Of a DNA stretch of 64,000 bases, positions 7,350 through 15,137 are shown in pieces. The position numbers and the translations under genes are program-made. This DNA comes from Paenibacillus_D sp047238105 (GTDB lineage Bacteria; Bacillota; Bacilli; Paenibacillales; Paenibacillaceae), in the NCBI RefSeq assembly GCF_047238105.1, contig NZ_JBDFMD010000001.1:186001-250000 (forward strand). Reading direction: 5' to 3'. The notes under the pieces are model-generated. The model saw only the letters and a list, made by a program, of their open reading frames with translations, made no database searches and was not told where the DNA came from. Position 1 is the stretch's first letter. Every line of letters starts with the position of its first letter.

Positions 7350-7940
7350 ATGCCAGTAGACTCCCCCTCCGACACCTCCGATAAGATTATGCTTGCCGCA
7401 ATCGATCTGATGGCAGACAAAGGCTATAACGGGGTGACGACGCAAGAGATTGCCGAGCAGGCTGGATTCAGTGAGAAAACATTGTTCCGACATTTTAAAA
7501 GCAAACAGAATCTGCTCGAGTCTGCCTTCACGCGATTTCATTATGCCGAAGAGATGAAATCACTGTTCGAGAACGAACTGGTATGGGATCTGTATTCCGA
7601 TCTATTGTTGATAACCGAGCGATACCATCACATTATGTACCGCAATCGGAAATTGGCTATGATCTCTATCAAGGATGGCGGCAATCTTCCCGGCTTTCGC
7701 GAACGAACGCATAAGCATCCCCAGCAGTTGAAAGCTCTCTTGACGGAGTATTTCAACCGCATGATTCGTGAAGGCAAGATGATTCCGTCAGATCCCGACA
7801 TGAAGGCGCTGGCGTTTATATATATGAATTATGGCGCAGCTATGGGCAGGATGCACAATGATCCGTTGCTGCGAAGCATTCCGTTTGAAAAGCTCATAGA
7901 GGATGAAGTAAAGTTGTTTACCAGGGCTTTAACGCCCTGA
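7350..7940 (+). CDS. TetR family repressor of the adjacent MFS pump
   Basis: The 196-residue protein has the TetR HTH at about residues 12-58 (AAIDLMADKGYNGVTTQEIAEQAGFSEKTLFRHFKSKQNLL) and an all-helical ligand domain after it. Start 7350 follows GGAGGAAATGAT. Palindromes with TCAGT/ACTGA half-sites lie over its own promoter and before the MFS gene 56 bp downstream, so it most likely represses both. The ligand is unknown, presumably a substrate of the pump. The stop codon lies inside a terminator stem, so the pump is mainly expressed from its own promoter. Confidence 0.9.
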   Translation: MPVDSPSDTSDKIMLAAIDLMADKGYNGVTTQEIAEQAGFSEKTLFRHFKSKQNLLESAFTRFHYAEEMKSLFENELVWDLYSDLLLITERYHHIMYRNRKLAMISIKDGGNLPGFRERTHKHPQQLKALLTEYFNRMIREGKMIPSDPDMKALAFIYMNYGAAMGRMHNDPLLRSIPFEKLIEDEVKLFTRALTP

Positions 7941-7952
7941 TTATTTTTATTC
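7922..7952 (+). terminator. Terminator overlapping the tetR stop codon
   Basis: CAGGGC and GCCCTG pair around TTTAAC, followed by a T-rich ATTATTTTTATT run. The stem overlaps the last tetR codons. Confidence 0.75.
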
Positions 7953-7957
7953 TAAAC

Positions 7958-7973
7958 GTCAGTTAGTACTGAC
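7958..7973. promoter_or_regulatory. TetR operator, copy 2, before the MFS gene
   Basis: GTCAGTTAGTACTGAC is a 16-bp palindrome (GTCAGT-N4-ACTGAC), with another CAGTCAG just after it. It uses the same half-sites as 7303-7316 with wider spacing. Confidence 0.75.
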
Positions 7974-7996
7974 AGTCAGAACGGGGAGTGAAAACA

Positions 7997-9361
7997 ATGG
8001 AAACGACCGCTTCATCACAGGATCGGACAAAAGATAAGTTAATGTACGTAGTGATGACTACTCTAGCTTTGTCGGCCATGAGCGTATTGATGTTTAGTCT
8101 CGTGCTTCCGCAGATCCGCGACGAGTTCTCCGTGACGAATGCGCAGGTCAGCTGGGTCACCTCCGCGTATACATTAATCTATGGTATTGGCACTGTTATT
8201 TACGGCAAGCTCGCCGATCGCTTCAAGCTCAAAAATTTATTGACCTTCGGCTTATTGTTATTCGCCGCCGGTTCTGTGGTCGGGTTGACAGCTCAGGCAT
8301 TCTGGATGGTGCTAGCGGGCAGAGTGATTCAAGCCATGGGTGCAGCGAGCATTCCGGCTACTGCGATGCTTATCCCGCTTCGATACATCTCGCCGGAACG
8401 CCGGGGGGCAGCCCTGGGTACGGCGTTTATGGGGCTAGCGATCGGCAGCGCTCTTGGACCTGTACTATCTGCCTTTGTTCTCAGTGCACTTCACTGGAAA
8501 TGGCTGTTCTGCTTTCCCTTCTTATTATTGTTCACGCTGCCCTTCTATCGTAAATATTTGGACAACGATGAAGTGGCACCAGGCAAGCTGGATTGGCTGG
8601 GAGGCGGACTGCTTGCGGCAACAGTGACGTTCTTCATGCTTGCTGTGACAACCAGCACGGCATGGTACGTCATCGGAGGTGTAATTGCCTTGACGCTTTT
8701 TATAGCGAGAATCCGATCCTTTGCCTTCCCCTTTGTGGCACCCGGTTTGTTCCGCAACACCAAATATACCCTTACCCTTACTATCGCTTTTCTGATTAGC
8801 GGAATCGGATTCTCGGTCCACTTTCTTAGCCCCCTCATGCTAGCGCAAGTTAATGAGCTTTCCCCGGCCTGGATCGGATTCGCATTGGTCCCGGGGGCTG
8901 TAGTATCGGCCATTTTCGGGAGGAAGGGAGGCAAGATTGCAGATAAACGCGGCAATGCCTACCTGCTTTATATCGCTGGCGCATTGATGATTACTTGCTT
9001 TGCTTTGTTGTCGACTCTCATCGGCGCACCTGCCCCATTCATCGCGCTGATCTTGATTCTGGGTCATGTTGGATCCACGTTTGCCATGATTGCCATGTCG
9101 AATGCAGCTTCCCTGACCCTGTCAAAAGAACTCGGCGGCGTAGGGATGGGACTGCTCAGTATGATGAATTTTATCGCTGGATCAATGGCTGCAGGGGCAT
9201 ACGGCAGTTTCATTGACTTGGAGCAAGTGAAGCCTTGGAATCCGGTCAACGGGTTTGAGGGTGGAGCCATTTACAGCAATATCTTCCTTGTGTTGGTCGT
9301 CGCATGTGCCGTGACCGTTTCGATTTACTACTACTTTTTCAGGAGGAATGCAGCATGTTGA
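7997..9361 (+). CDS. MFS multidrug efflux transporter (TetL/DHA type)
   Basis: The 454-residue integral membrane protein has many hydrophobic segments. Motif A is visible as GKLADRFKLKN near residue 70, and the motif C-like region is GLAIGSALGPVLSAF near residue 150. The order of segments resembles proton-driven drug antiporters of the TetA(L)/DHA2 group. ATG 7997 is preceded by ACGGGGAG at proper spacing; a GTG at 7988 is part of the ribosome site. It is controlled by TetR 7350-7940. The FMN reductase gene overlaps its end by 7 bp (ATGTTGA), so the two are translationally coupled. Confidence 0.9.
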   Translation: METTASSQDRTKDKLMYVVMTTLALSAMSVLMFSLVLPQIRDEFSVTNAQVSWVTSAYTLIYGIGTVIYGKLADRFKLKNLLTFGLLLFAAGSVVGLTAQAFWMVLAGRVIQAMGAASIPATAMLIPLRYISPERRGAALGTAFMGLAIGSALGPVLSAFVLSALHWKWLFCFPFLLLFTLPFYRKYLDNDEVAPGKLDWLGGGLLAATVTFFMLAVTTSTAWYVIGGVIALTLFIARIRSFAFPFVAPGLFRNTKYTLTLTIAFLISGIGFSVHFLSPLMLAQVNELSPAWIGFALVPGAVVSAIFGRKGGKIADKRGNAYLLYIAGALMITCFALLSTLIGAPAPFIALILILGHVGSTFAMIAMSNAASLTLSKELGGVGMGLLSMMNFIAGSMAAGAYGSFIDLEQVKPWNPVNGFEGGAIYSNIFLVLVVACAVTVSIYYYFFRRNAAC

Positions 9362-9912
9362 AAATTGGAATTATTATTGGCAGCACACGTCCGGGTCGCG
9401 TTGGAAAAGTCATCGCCGAGTGGGTATACGATCTCGCAAAGCACCGCACCGATGCTGAGTTTGACATTGTCGATATTGCCGATTTTAGTTTGCCGCTTCT
9501 TGATGAACCTTTGCCTGCGGCATTTGGCACCTATGAGAAGCCACATACCGTTGCCTGGTCGAAGAAAATTGACGCCTATGACGGATATATATTTGTCGCA
9601 GCCGAATATAACCATTCCATATCCGCCGCCTTGAAGAATGCGATCGATTACTTGTACCGCGAGTGGAACAATAAAGCTGCAGGAATCGTAGGCTACGGTG
9701 CAGGGAATGGCGCCAGTGCAGCGGAAAGCTTGCGAATGATTCTTGCCGAACTGCAAATTGCAGACGTTCGAAATCAGGTGAAGCTATCGCTCCATACCGA
9801 TTTTATCGCCTTCGAAACGTTTCAACCGGCCCCCCATCAAGAGAAGTCGTTATACGGAATGCTGGATCAGTTGATATCTTGGAGCAAGGCGATGAGGACA
9901 GTAAGAAGCTAG
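9355..9912 (+). CDS. NAD(P)H-dependent FMN reductase
   Basis: The 185-residue flavodoxin-like protein opens with the phosphate-binding loop IGSTRPGRVGKVIAEWV (residues 6-22) and has the family motif AEYNHSISAALKNAIDYLYREW near residue 85. That is the YieF/ChrR/AzoR-like NADPH-dependent FMN reductase signature. It reduces quinones, azo dyes or metals via FMN; the exact substrate is unknown. AGGAGG lies 6 nt before ATG 9355. Coupling to the MFS gene suggests that the operon both exports and reductively detoxifies one class of compound. Confidence 0.9.
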   Translation: MLKIGIIIGSTRPGRVGKVIAEWVYDLAKHRTDAEFDIVDIADFSLPLLDEPLPAAFGTYEKPHTVAWSKKIDAYDGYIFVAAEYNHSISAALKNAIDYLYREWNNKAAGIVGYGAGNGASAAESLRMILAELQIADVRNQVKLSLHTDFIAFETFQPAPHQEKSLYGMLDQLISWSKAMRTVRS

Positions 9913-9972
9913 CTGACTGACTGTCATACAGAAAGGCGGAACACTGGAAGCTCCGAAGCTGATTTAAATTTG

Positions 9973-10018
9973 CCGATGCATGCTTCCCTATCTTAGGAAA
10001 GATGCATCGGATTTTTTT
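9973..10018 (+). terminator. Terminator of the MFS-FMN reductase operon
   Basis: CCGATGCAT pairs with ATGCATCGG across a 20-nt loop and is followed by ATTTTTTT. Confidence 0.88.
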
Positions 10019-10029
10019 GGATATATACA

Positions 10030-10059
10030 TTGACACGTATATTCGTTTTCATGTATATT
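10030..10059 (+). promoter_or_regulatory. arsR-like gene promoter, start codon at the expected transcription start
   Basis: TTGACA (10030-10035), 18-bp spacer, TATATT (10054-10059). The predicted transcription start, about 7 nt past the -10, coincides with ATG 10066. Alternating TATAYR blocks around the boxes may be operator. Confidence 0.8.
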
Positions 10060-10065
10060 AAGAAC

Positions 10066-10401
10066 ATGACCACGACATCATTGCAAATGACACTTTTCAC
10101 TATGGCTGAGCCTAACCGCTTTAACATTGTTGAACTCCTAAGGCATGGCCCGCGCTCAGTAAACGAAATTGTGCAAGCCCTGAACCTTGGGCAGCCCCAG
10201 GTGTCTCGCCACCTTCGGATCTTAAGCGAAGCCGGGCTGGTGCATTCCCGCACCAAAGCACAGCAGCGAATATATAGTCTCGAAGCCGCACCTTTCCAGA
10301 AGCTGGATGAGTGGTTTGACTCCTTCAGTATCCTTTGGGAAGAACGTCTGGATCAATTCGAGAGCTATATGCTCGACAATGAACGAAAGGAGAAATCATG
10401 A
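10066..10401 (+). CDS. ArsR family regulator, possibly leaderless
   Basis: The 111-residue protein is a small winged-helix regulator (ADIFNIVELL-like helix, then SVNEIVQALNLGQPQVSRHLRILSEAGLV at about residues 28-56). No metal-binding cysteines are visible, so it is probably one of the ArsR members that respond to something else and sit before SRPBCC genes. ATG 10066 gives the usual family N-terminus (MTTTSLQMTLFTMAEPNRF). No ribosome site precedes it and the promoter -10 ends 6 nt upstream, so it may be read from a leaderless mRNA. The stop overlaps the next ATG (ATGA), indicating coupling. Confidence 0.88.
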   Translation: MTTTSLQMTLFTMAEPNRFNIVELLRHGPRSVNEIVQALNLGQPQVSRHLRILSEAGLVHSRTKAQQRIYSLEAAPFQKLDEWFDSFSILWEERLDQFESYMLDNERKEKS

Positions 10402-11729
10402 CAGCTGCCTTCAACCAAACCAAGATCTATAAAAACCACGAGCGCCGTGAGCTCACTGTGGAACGTGTGGTAGCGATGTCTCCCAAGCTGGCTTGGGAGG
10501 GGTGGACCAACTCTGAGCACGTCTCGCGCTGGTGGGGACCCAAACGCTGGACCACAACCATCCACGAGATGGATGTCCGACCCGGAGGCGTATGGCGATA
10601 TAGTCTCCGTCCGAACGACGGCGTCGGCGACACAGCTTACTGCAGGGCGGTGTATCAGGAAGTCATCCAACCTGCCAGACTCGTCTACGTCGATTCATTC
10701 GCCGACAAAGATTGGAACATAATCCAAGATAGTGAGATGTACACGACCATATTATTTGAACCTCTGGGCGCTGACACCAGCATCAGTATTGTCACCCGAT
10801 TCGCAAGCGCTCGTGATCTGGAAAATGCCGAAGCTATGGGCATGATCGAAGGGTTTACCGATGCATTTGACAGATTGGAGAAATATCTTACAAATTTAGG
10901 AGGGTATATGAACACTATTATCTCAAAAGACGGAACAACTATTGCCTACGAAACATCCGGAAGCGGTCCTGCGGTCATCCTCGTCTCCTCTGCCAATGCC
11001 GATCATCAGGATGCCAAGCAGCTCGCCGAGCACCTCTCCAGCCAGTACACTGTCTACAACTACGATCGTCGCGGTCGCGGCCAGAGCTCGGATACACCGC
11101 CCTATGCCGTGCAGCGTGAAATCGAAGACATCGATGCCTTAATCACGGAAGCCGGCGGTCGCGCTTATGTCTTCGGAAGCTCCTCGGGTGCGGTGCTCGC
11201 TCTCGAAGCCGCCAGCCGCTTGGGTGACAAAATCGCCAAGCTGTTTATGTACGAACCGCCATTCATCATCAATGACAGCCGCCAGCCTGTCCCGGGCGAT
11301 TATGTTCAACAGCTGAACACCCGGATCGAAGCCGGCAAACGGAGCGAAGCCGTAGCATATTTTCTCTCCACAGCCATCGGGATCCCCGGAGAATTCATCG
11401 CCTTCATGCAAGCTGATCCCTCCTGGCAGCACATGGAGAGTCTTGCCCATACGCTTGCCTATGACGGGATCATCATGGGCGATACGCAATCGGGTCAACC
11501 CTTGCCTGCCGACCGCTGGCGCGTAGAGGTTCCCACGTTGGTCATGACCGGCGAGAGCAGCGAGCCCTATTTCCAGGAGGCTGCACAGGCCCTTGTCCAG
11601 CTATTGCCTGCCGCCGCTCACCAGGTGCTGCCCGGTCAAGATCATTCTGCTGTCATGATGGCCTCCGACATCCTCGCTGAGCGCATCATTGCTTTTTATC
11701 AAAGCAAAACACTGGAGAAACAATCGTAA
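10398..11729 (+). CDS. SRPBCC (AHSA1) domain fused to alpha/beta hydrolase
   Basis: The 443-residue protein joins two families normally encoded separately. Residues 1-165 are an AHSA1-type SRPBCC domain (VERVVAMSPKLAWEGWTNSEHVSRWWGPK). Residues from about 171 form an alpha/beta hydrolase with YDRRGRGQSSD, the nucleophile elbow VFGSSSGAVLALEAA (Ser in GSSSG) and the catalytic His in PGQDHSAV. Inside the junction, AGGAGG and ATG at 10908 would serve as a ribosome site and start for the hydrolase alone. Both products may be made. ArsR upstream is translationally coupled. Substrates are unknown. Confidence 0.85.
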   Translation: MTAAFNQTKIYKNHERRELTVERVVAMSPKLAWEGWTNSEHVSRWWGPKRWTTTIHEMDVRPGGVWRYSLRPNDGVGDTAYCRAVYQEVIQPARLVYVDSFADKDWNIIQDSEMYTTILFEPLGADTSISIVTRFASARDLENAEAMGMIEGFTDAFDRLEKYLTNLGGYMNTIISKDGTTIAYETSGSGPAVILVSSANADHQDAKQLAEHLSSQYTVYNYDRRGRGQSSDTPPYAVQREIEDIDALITEAGGRAYVFGSSSGAVLALEAASRLGDKIAKLFMYEPPFIINDSRQPVPGDYVQQLNTRIEAGKRSEAVAYFLSTAIGIPGEFIAFMQADPSWQHMESLAHTLAYDGIIMGDTQSGQPLPADRWRVEVPTLVMTGESSEPYFQEAAQALVQLLPAAAHQVLPGQDHSAVMMASDILAERIIAFYQSKTLEKQS

Positions 11730-11781
11730 CGATAGGGCTGTGCGAGTGGGCTGGAAACCGGTAGAATTGTTATACTAATGC

Positions 11782-11806
11782 AAAAGGAAGCCCCCAAGGG
11801 GCTTCC
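11782..11806 (-). terminator. Terminator between convergent genes
   Basis: GGAAGCCCC and GGGGCTTCC pair around a 3-nt loop. The T run (TTTT) is on the minus strand, so it chiefly terminates the RCC1-repeat operon, but the stem may also stop the hydrolase transcript. Confidence 0.75.
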
Positions 11807-11893
11807 TGAAACTACCATACCCAAAATAATAAACCCTGCAATTTTCATCATCTTCCCCCTAAAAAACATATGAACCAAGAAGTCAACTTAGAT

Positions 11894-12772
11894 TCACAAT
11901 AGCCAGCCGCCCACCTCACACTGACCGTAGCTATTATCTCCAACAGCGACCACTGTGCCGTCCGATCGAAGTCCTAGCGTATGAGCGCAACCTGCAGCGA
12001 CCGCAACAATATCATGCCAGCTGCCAACATTGCATTGGCCATGATCATTACGCCCTACAGCCGTCACCGTGCCGTCTGCTCTTAAGCCGACCGTGTGCTG
12101 GCTTCCCGTCGCTATGGCCACTATATGACGCCAGCCGTTCACCTCACATTGGCCTTCCTGATTGCGCCCCACGGCAACCGCAGAACCATCCGCTTGCAGG
12201 CCGGCAGTATGCAGATAACCCGCCCCTACCGCAACAATCTCCCGCCAGTCGTCCACCTGACATTGACCATACCGATTATTGCCTGCTGACTTTACCGACC
12301 CGTCCGAGCTGACGCCGACAGTATGCCAATCCCCTGCCGCTACAGCCACTATATCACGCCAGCCATTCACCTCGCATTGGCCTTCCTTATTGCGCCCGAC
12401 GGCGACCACTGTGCCATCCGCTCTCAGACCGACAGAACGACGCCAGCCCCCTGCCACTGCGATAATCCCGCGCCATTCGTTAACCTCGCATTGGTTATCT
12501 TTGTTCCAACCGGCTGCGACTACCGTGCCGTCCGCTTGGAGGCCCAGAGTATGTGCATTCCCCGTGTTCGTAGCCATATGTACATTACCAACCGAAACGG
12601 CCTGGATATCGCACCAGTTGCTTACTTCACACTGACCATAGCTGTTATCGCCCGCAGCCACCACCGTGCCATCCGGTTTAAGGGCAATGCTATGACGTCG
12701 TCCCGCTGCAAGGACAGGTTGAGGTCTCCGATGGGCATCATTCATTGGCTGGCACTTGCCGATCATGCTCAT
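11894..12772 (-). CDS. RCC1-repeat beta-propeller protein
   Basis: The protein of 283-292 residues consists almost wholly of about six RCC1-type repeats of 40-43 residues, each ending like VVAVGDNSYGQCEVGGW. It is predicted to fold as a seven-bladed RCC1 propeller or part of one. No signal peptide, transmembrane segment or enzymatic motif is seen, so it is likely a cytosolic binding scaffold of unknown partner. Every repeat keeps a Cys in GQC and a Trp. Two starts are possible, 12772 and 12745; both overlap the end of the upstream 73-codon gene, indicating coupling. Confidence 0.8.
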   Translation of the reverse strand: MSMIGKCQPMNDAHRRPQPVLAAGRRHSIALKPDGTVVAAGDNSYGQCEVSNWCDIQAVSVGNVHMATNTGNAHTLGLQADGTVVAAGWNKDNQCEVNEWRGIIAVAGGWRRSVGLRADGTVVAVGRNKEGQCEVNGWRDIVAVAAGDWHTVGVSSDGSVKSAGNNRYGQCQVDDWREIVAVGAGYLHTAGLQADGSAVAVGRNQEGQCEVNGWRHIVAIATGSQHTVGLRADGTVTAVGRNDHGQCNVGSWHDIVAVAAGCAHTLGLRSDGTVVAVGDNSYGQCEVGGWLL

Positions 12773-12959
12773 CGTGTTGTCGCAATTCCTTGGTGATCAA
12801 TGTCGAAGACACCCGTAAGGCTTTAATCCGGTTTCTGAGCAGCGAATGCTGCGAGCTGCCTTCCGTCAACTTGAGTTGCGCTTTCTCGCATTTGCTGATC
12901 AGCGAAGTGATGGCACGGAGCGATTCCTGCAGATCTCTTTTCGATATTTCTTCCACCAT
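12738..12959 (-). CDS. Small coiled-coil protein upstream of the RCC1-repeat gene
   Basis: This 73-residue, highly charged, helix-rich protein (MVEEISKRDLQESLRAITSL, then SKCEKAQLKLTEGSSQHSLLRNRIKAL) has no recognised domain. GAGGAGG at 8 nt supports the start. Its 3' end overlaps the RCC1-repeat gene by 8 or 35 bp depending on that gene's start, so both proteins are probably made together and may interact. A motif in front of it matches one in front of the divergent MerR gene. Confidence 0.75.
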   Translation of the reverse strand: MVEEISKRDLQESLRAITSLISKCEKAQLKLTEGSSQHSLLRNRIKALRVSSTLITKELRQHDEHDRQVPANE

Positions 12960-12998
12960 TCCTATAACCTCCTCTTCTTTTCAGCTCCATTGTATAAC

Positions 12999-13008
12999 AT
13001 AGGTGCAA
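12999..13008 (-). promoter_or_regulatory. Candidate MerR operator facing the RCC1 operon
   Basis: On the minus strand TTGCACCTAT is followed by a -10-like TATACA. The same decamer, followed by TATAAT, occurs at 13066-13075 facing the MerR gene. The pair forms a long inverted repeat across the divergent promoter region. Confidence 0.6.
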
Positions 13009-13065
13009 CGAGTAAGCTTTTCACCCTACTCATCCTGCAGACACAGGACTGGACTCGATCCAACC

Positions 13066-13083
13066 TTGCACCTATAGTATAAT
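13066..13083 (+). promoter_or_regulatory. Candidate MerR operator and -10 facing the MerR gene
   Basis: TTGCACCTAT (13066-13075) lies 2 bp before TATAAT (13078-13083). MerR proteins bind between -35 and -10, which fits. No clear -35 is seen, as is usual for activator-dependent promoters. Confidence 0.6.
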
Positions 13084-13112
13084 TTTCTGGATTCGAATAG
13101 GGAGGTGATAAG

Positions 13113-13850
13113 ATGAGCATTCGCCCCATCGACCTGGCAAGACAGCTCGGTATCAGCACTACGACGTTGAGAGGTTACGAGGAACGAGGCTTGGTGCCGC
13201 CGGTTCCCCGTTCTCCTTCCAGCTACAGAGCCTATGACGACATGCATGTCGCGTATTTCCTATGCGTACGGGCCATGCTGCCGGCTTTTGACTTGACCTT
13301 CATCGCTGCAGTCCTCCGAGATGTGCAAGCGGGTCGTATCGATGCCGCATTATGGCTCGCCAATAAAGCCCAAGCGGATCTATGGCATGAGCGGCAGACC
13401 TATCACAAAACGGTGGATATTCTGCTGGACAAGTCATGGGATCCCGAGCCCTTGAACCCTATGAGTATTGGGGAAATAAGCAGTGAAACGGGAATCCCGG
13501 CGACGACCATTCGTTATTGGGAGAAGGCGGGGCTGATTACCCCGGAGCGGAATAGCGACAATGGCTATCGGATCTATACCGGTGCGCATCTCCGCCAGCT
13601 CCTGACCCTCAATGCGATCAAACTGTCGGTACGTACGCACCGGTTGAAGCATTTTCACCAGACCATGCAAGAAACCTATGCCGCTTTTGACTATACGAAT
13701 GACGAAGAGATCGGAGCCTTTCTGGACAATATCCGGAGCCAGCTGGATCAGATGAACCGTATGCAGATCAGGAGCATCTCAGCACTGGATAAGCTATGCC
13801 GGCAGGTGGAGAGCGGTTGTTATGAGCCCTTCAAGCCAGCTATACCTTAA
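13113..13850 (+). CDS. MerR family regulator with two MerR HTH domains
   Basis: The 245-residue protein has one MerR winged HTH at residues 1-70 (IDLARQLGISTTTLRGYEERGLVPP) and a second at about residues 116-185 (MSIGEISSETGIPATTIRYWEKAGLITPER, then GYRIYTGAHLRQLLTL). A coiled-coil end follows. Tandem DNA-binding domains in one chain are unusual for MerR, which normally dimerises through its coiled coil. AGGGAGGTGATAAG precedes ATG 13113. It probably controls the divergent RCC1 operon and itself through the two TTGCACCTAT sites. Confidence 0.88.
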   Translation: MSIRPIDLARQLGISTTTLRGYEERGLVPPVPRSPSSYRAYDDMHVAYFLCVRAMLPAFDLTFIAAVLRDVQAGRIDAALWLANKAQADLWHERQTYHKTVDILLDKSWDPEPLNPMSIGEISSETGIPATTIRYWEKAGLITPERNSDNGYRIYTGAHLRQLLTLNAIKLSVRTHRLKHFHQTMQETYAAFDYTNDEEIGAFLDNIRSQLDQMNRMQIRSISALDKLCRQVESGCYEPFKPAIP

Positions 13851-13851
13851 C

Positions 13852-14985
13852 TTACATGCAGCTATACACCACATTCCGCAGCCGCCGGTGAACGAACGGC
13901 TCCTGATTGTTGATCAGATGCTGCGCATACATAACCGTAAGCTCGGACTCCGGATCAATGATGGCCAGGCAGCCTCCCATGCCGCTCCAGCCAAATTCGC
14001 CGAGCGGACTGAGCGAGCCGCTGCGGGCTTTGGAGATATGCGTGCGCACGCCCAAGCCATAGCCATAGCCTGCAAAATGAGGCCAGTTGAAATCACTGCG
14101 TGTCTGCTCGTTCAGATGGTCAGTCCGCAGCAGGTCTACGGAAGCCGCAGAGAGGATGCGTACGCCCTCCGGACTTGTGCCGCGCCCGGTCAATGCGTTC
14201 AGGAATAAGGCGTAGTCGCTCACAGTAGACAACAGTCCCGCTCCGCCGCTCTCGAGTTCGGTCCCGACGCGGAACCCGTTGCCATCCTGGCGCTCGGTGT
14301 TTCCCGTCTCGCCATCGTACCTGTATTGGGGCACCAGTCGCACCTGCTGCTCGGCGGTCAGCTCGAATGCCGTATCGTCCATGCCCAGCGGTCCAGTGAT
14401 CTCGTCGCGCAGGTAGGTGCTGAATCGCTTGCCGCTCACGACCTCCACCAGCGCACCCAGCACATCGTGACACATGCTGTAATTCCACTTCGTTCCCGGC
14501 TCGAACAGGAGCGGCTCCTTGGCCAGCGCCCGCGCAAACTCGCGCGTCGGCAGCGTGCCGTTGCTGAGCTTGATCGCTTCCTGGAAGCTCGGCGCGCCGA
14601 TATCATATGAGAACCCGGCCGTCATCGTGAACAGGTCGCGCACCGTCATGACGGAGGCGGCTCTCTCCAGCGTGCTCTCTCCGCCTGGCAGCTCCTTCTT
14701 GACCAGCATGTCGGCGTATTCCGGCAAGTAATCCGACACCGGGTCGCTCAGCAGCATCTGCCCCCGCTCCACAAGCTGCAGTCCGGCGACGCAGGTCATG
14801 ATCTTCGTCATCGAATAGAGATGGAAGATCGCGCCCTCCCCGATCGGGGTGCTCTCCTCAAGATTGGCATAGCCGTTACGGTAACGGAATACGTTTTCAT
14901 TGCGATGCATGACCAGCACCTCGGCCCACGGGATCCGCCAGGCTGTGATGCGGTCAATAAACGAAACAAGCGGTTTAAAATCCAT
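13852..14985 (-). CDS. Serine beta-lactamase-like hydrolase (class C / EstB type)
   Basis: The 377-residue protein has the penicillin-binding fold signature: catalytic SMTK (SxxK) in IFHLYSMTKIMTC near residue 58, a YSM box (WNYSMCHDVLG) near residue 170, and a C-terminal GWSGMGG replacing the KTG box. That is the pattern of EstB-type esterases and beta-lactamase-related peptidases more than true AmpC. No signal peptide is seen, so it is probably a cytosolic esterase or amidase. AAAGGATGG precedes the start. Its stop lies 1 bp from the stop of the convergent MerR gene. Substrate unknown. Confidence 0.85.
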   Translation of the reverse strand: MDFKPLVSFIDRITAWRIPWAEVLVMHRNENVFRYRNGYANLEESTPIGEGAIFHLYSMTKIMTCVAGLQLVERGQMLLSDPVSDYLPEYADMLVKKELPGGESTLERAASVMTVRDLFTMTAGFSYDIGAPSFQEAIKLSNGTLPTREFARALAKEPLLFEPGTKWNYSMCHDVLGALVEVVSGKRFSTYLRDEITGPLGMDDTAFELTAEQQVRLVPQYRYDGETGNTERQDGNGFRVGTELESGGAGLLSTVSDYALFLNALTGRGTSPEGVRILSAASVDLLRTDHLNEQTRSDFNWPHFAGYGYGLGVRTHISKARSGSLSPLGEFGWSGMGGCLAIIDPESELTVMYAQHLINNQEPFVHRRLRNVVYSCM

Positions 14986-15094
14986 TCGGCTACCATCCTT
15001 TAGTATGTAGTAGGTAAGAATTTCCTGCTTACTCTTACTATAATCGCATCTACATGGCTTGAACAGTCCTTTTTCTGCGCATAATGGTTAACCA

Positions 15095-15124
15095 AAACAA
15101 TGCCCGGGGACTAACACCCCGGGC
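15095..15124 (-). terminator. Terminator of the GH3 gene
   Basis: GCCCGGGG and CCCCGGGC pair around 7 nt; on the minus strand the stem is followed by ATTGTTTT. Confidence 0.82.
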
Positions 15125-15137
15125 TCATTCCGCAATG

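Noticed and set aside
11699..11851. A 50-codon minus-strand ORF with a good ribosome site (AGGGGGAAG) just downstream of the RCC1-repeat gene.
   Set aside because: The terminator stem at 11786-11806 lies inside it and the frame runs into the convergent hydrolase gene, so a full product is unlikely.
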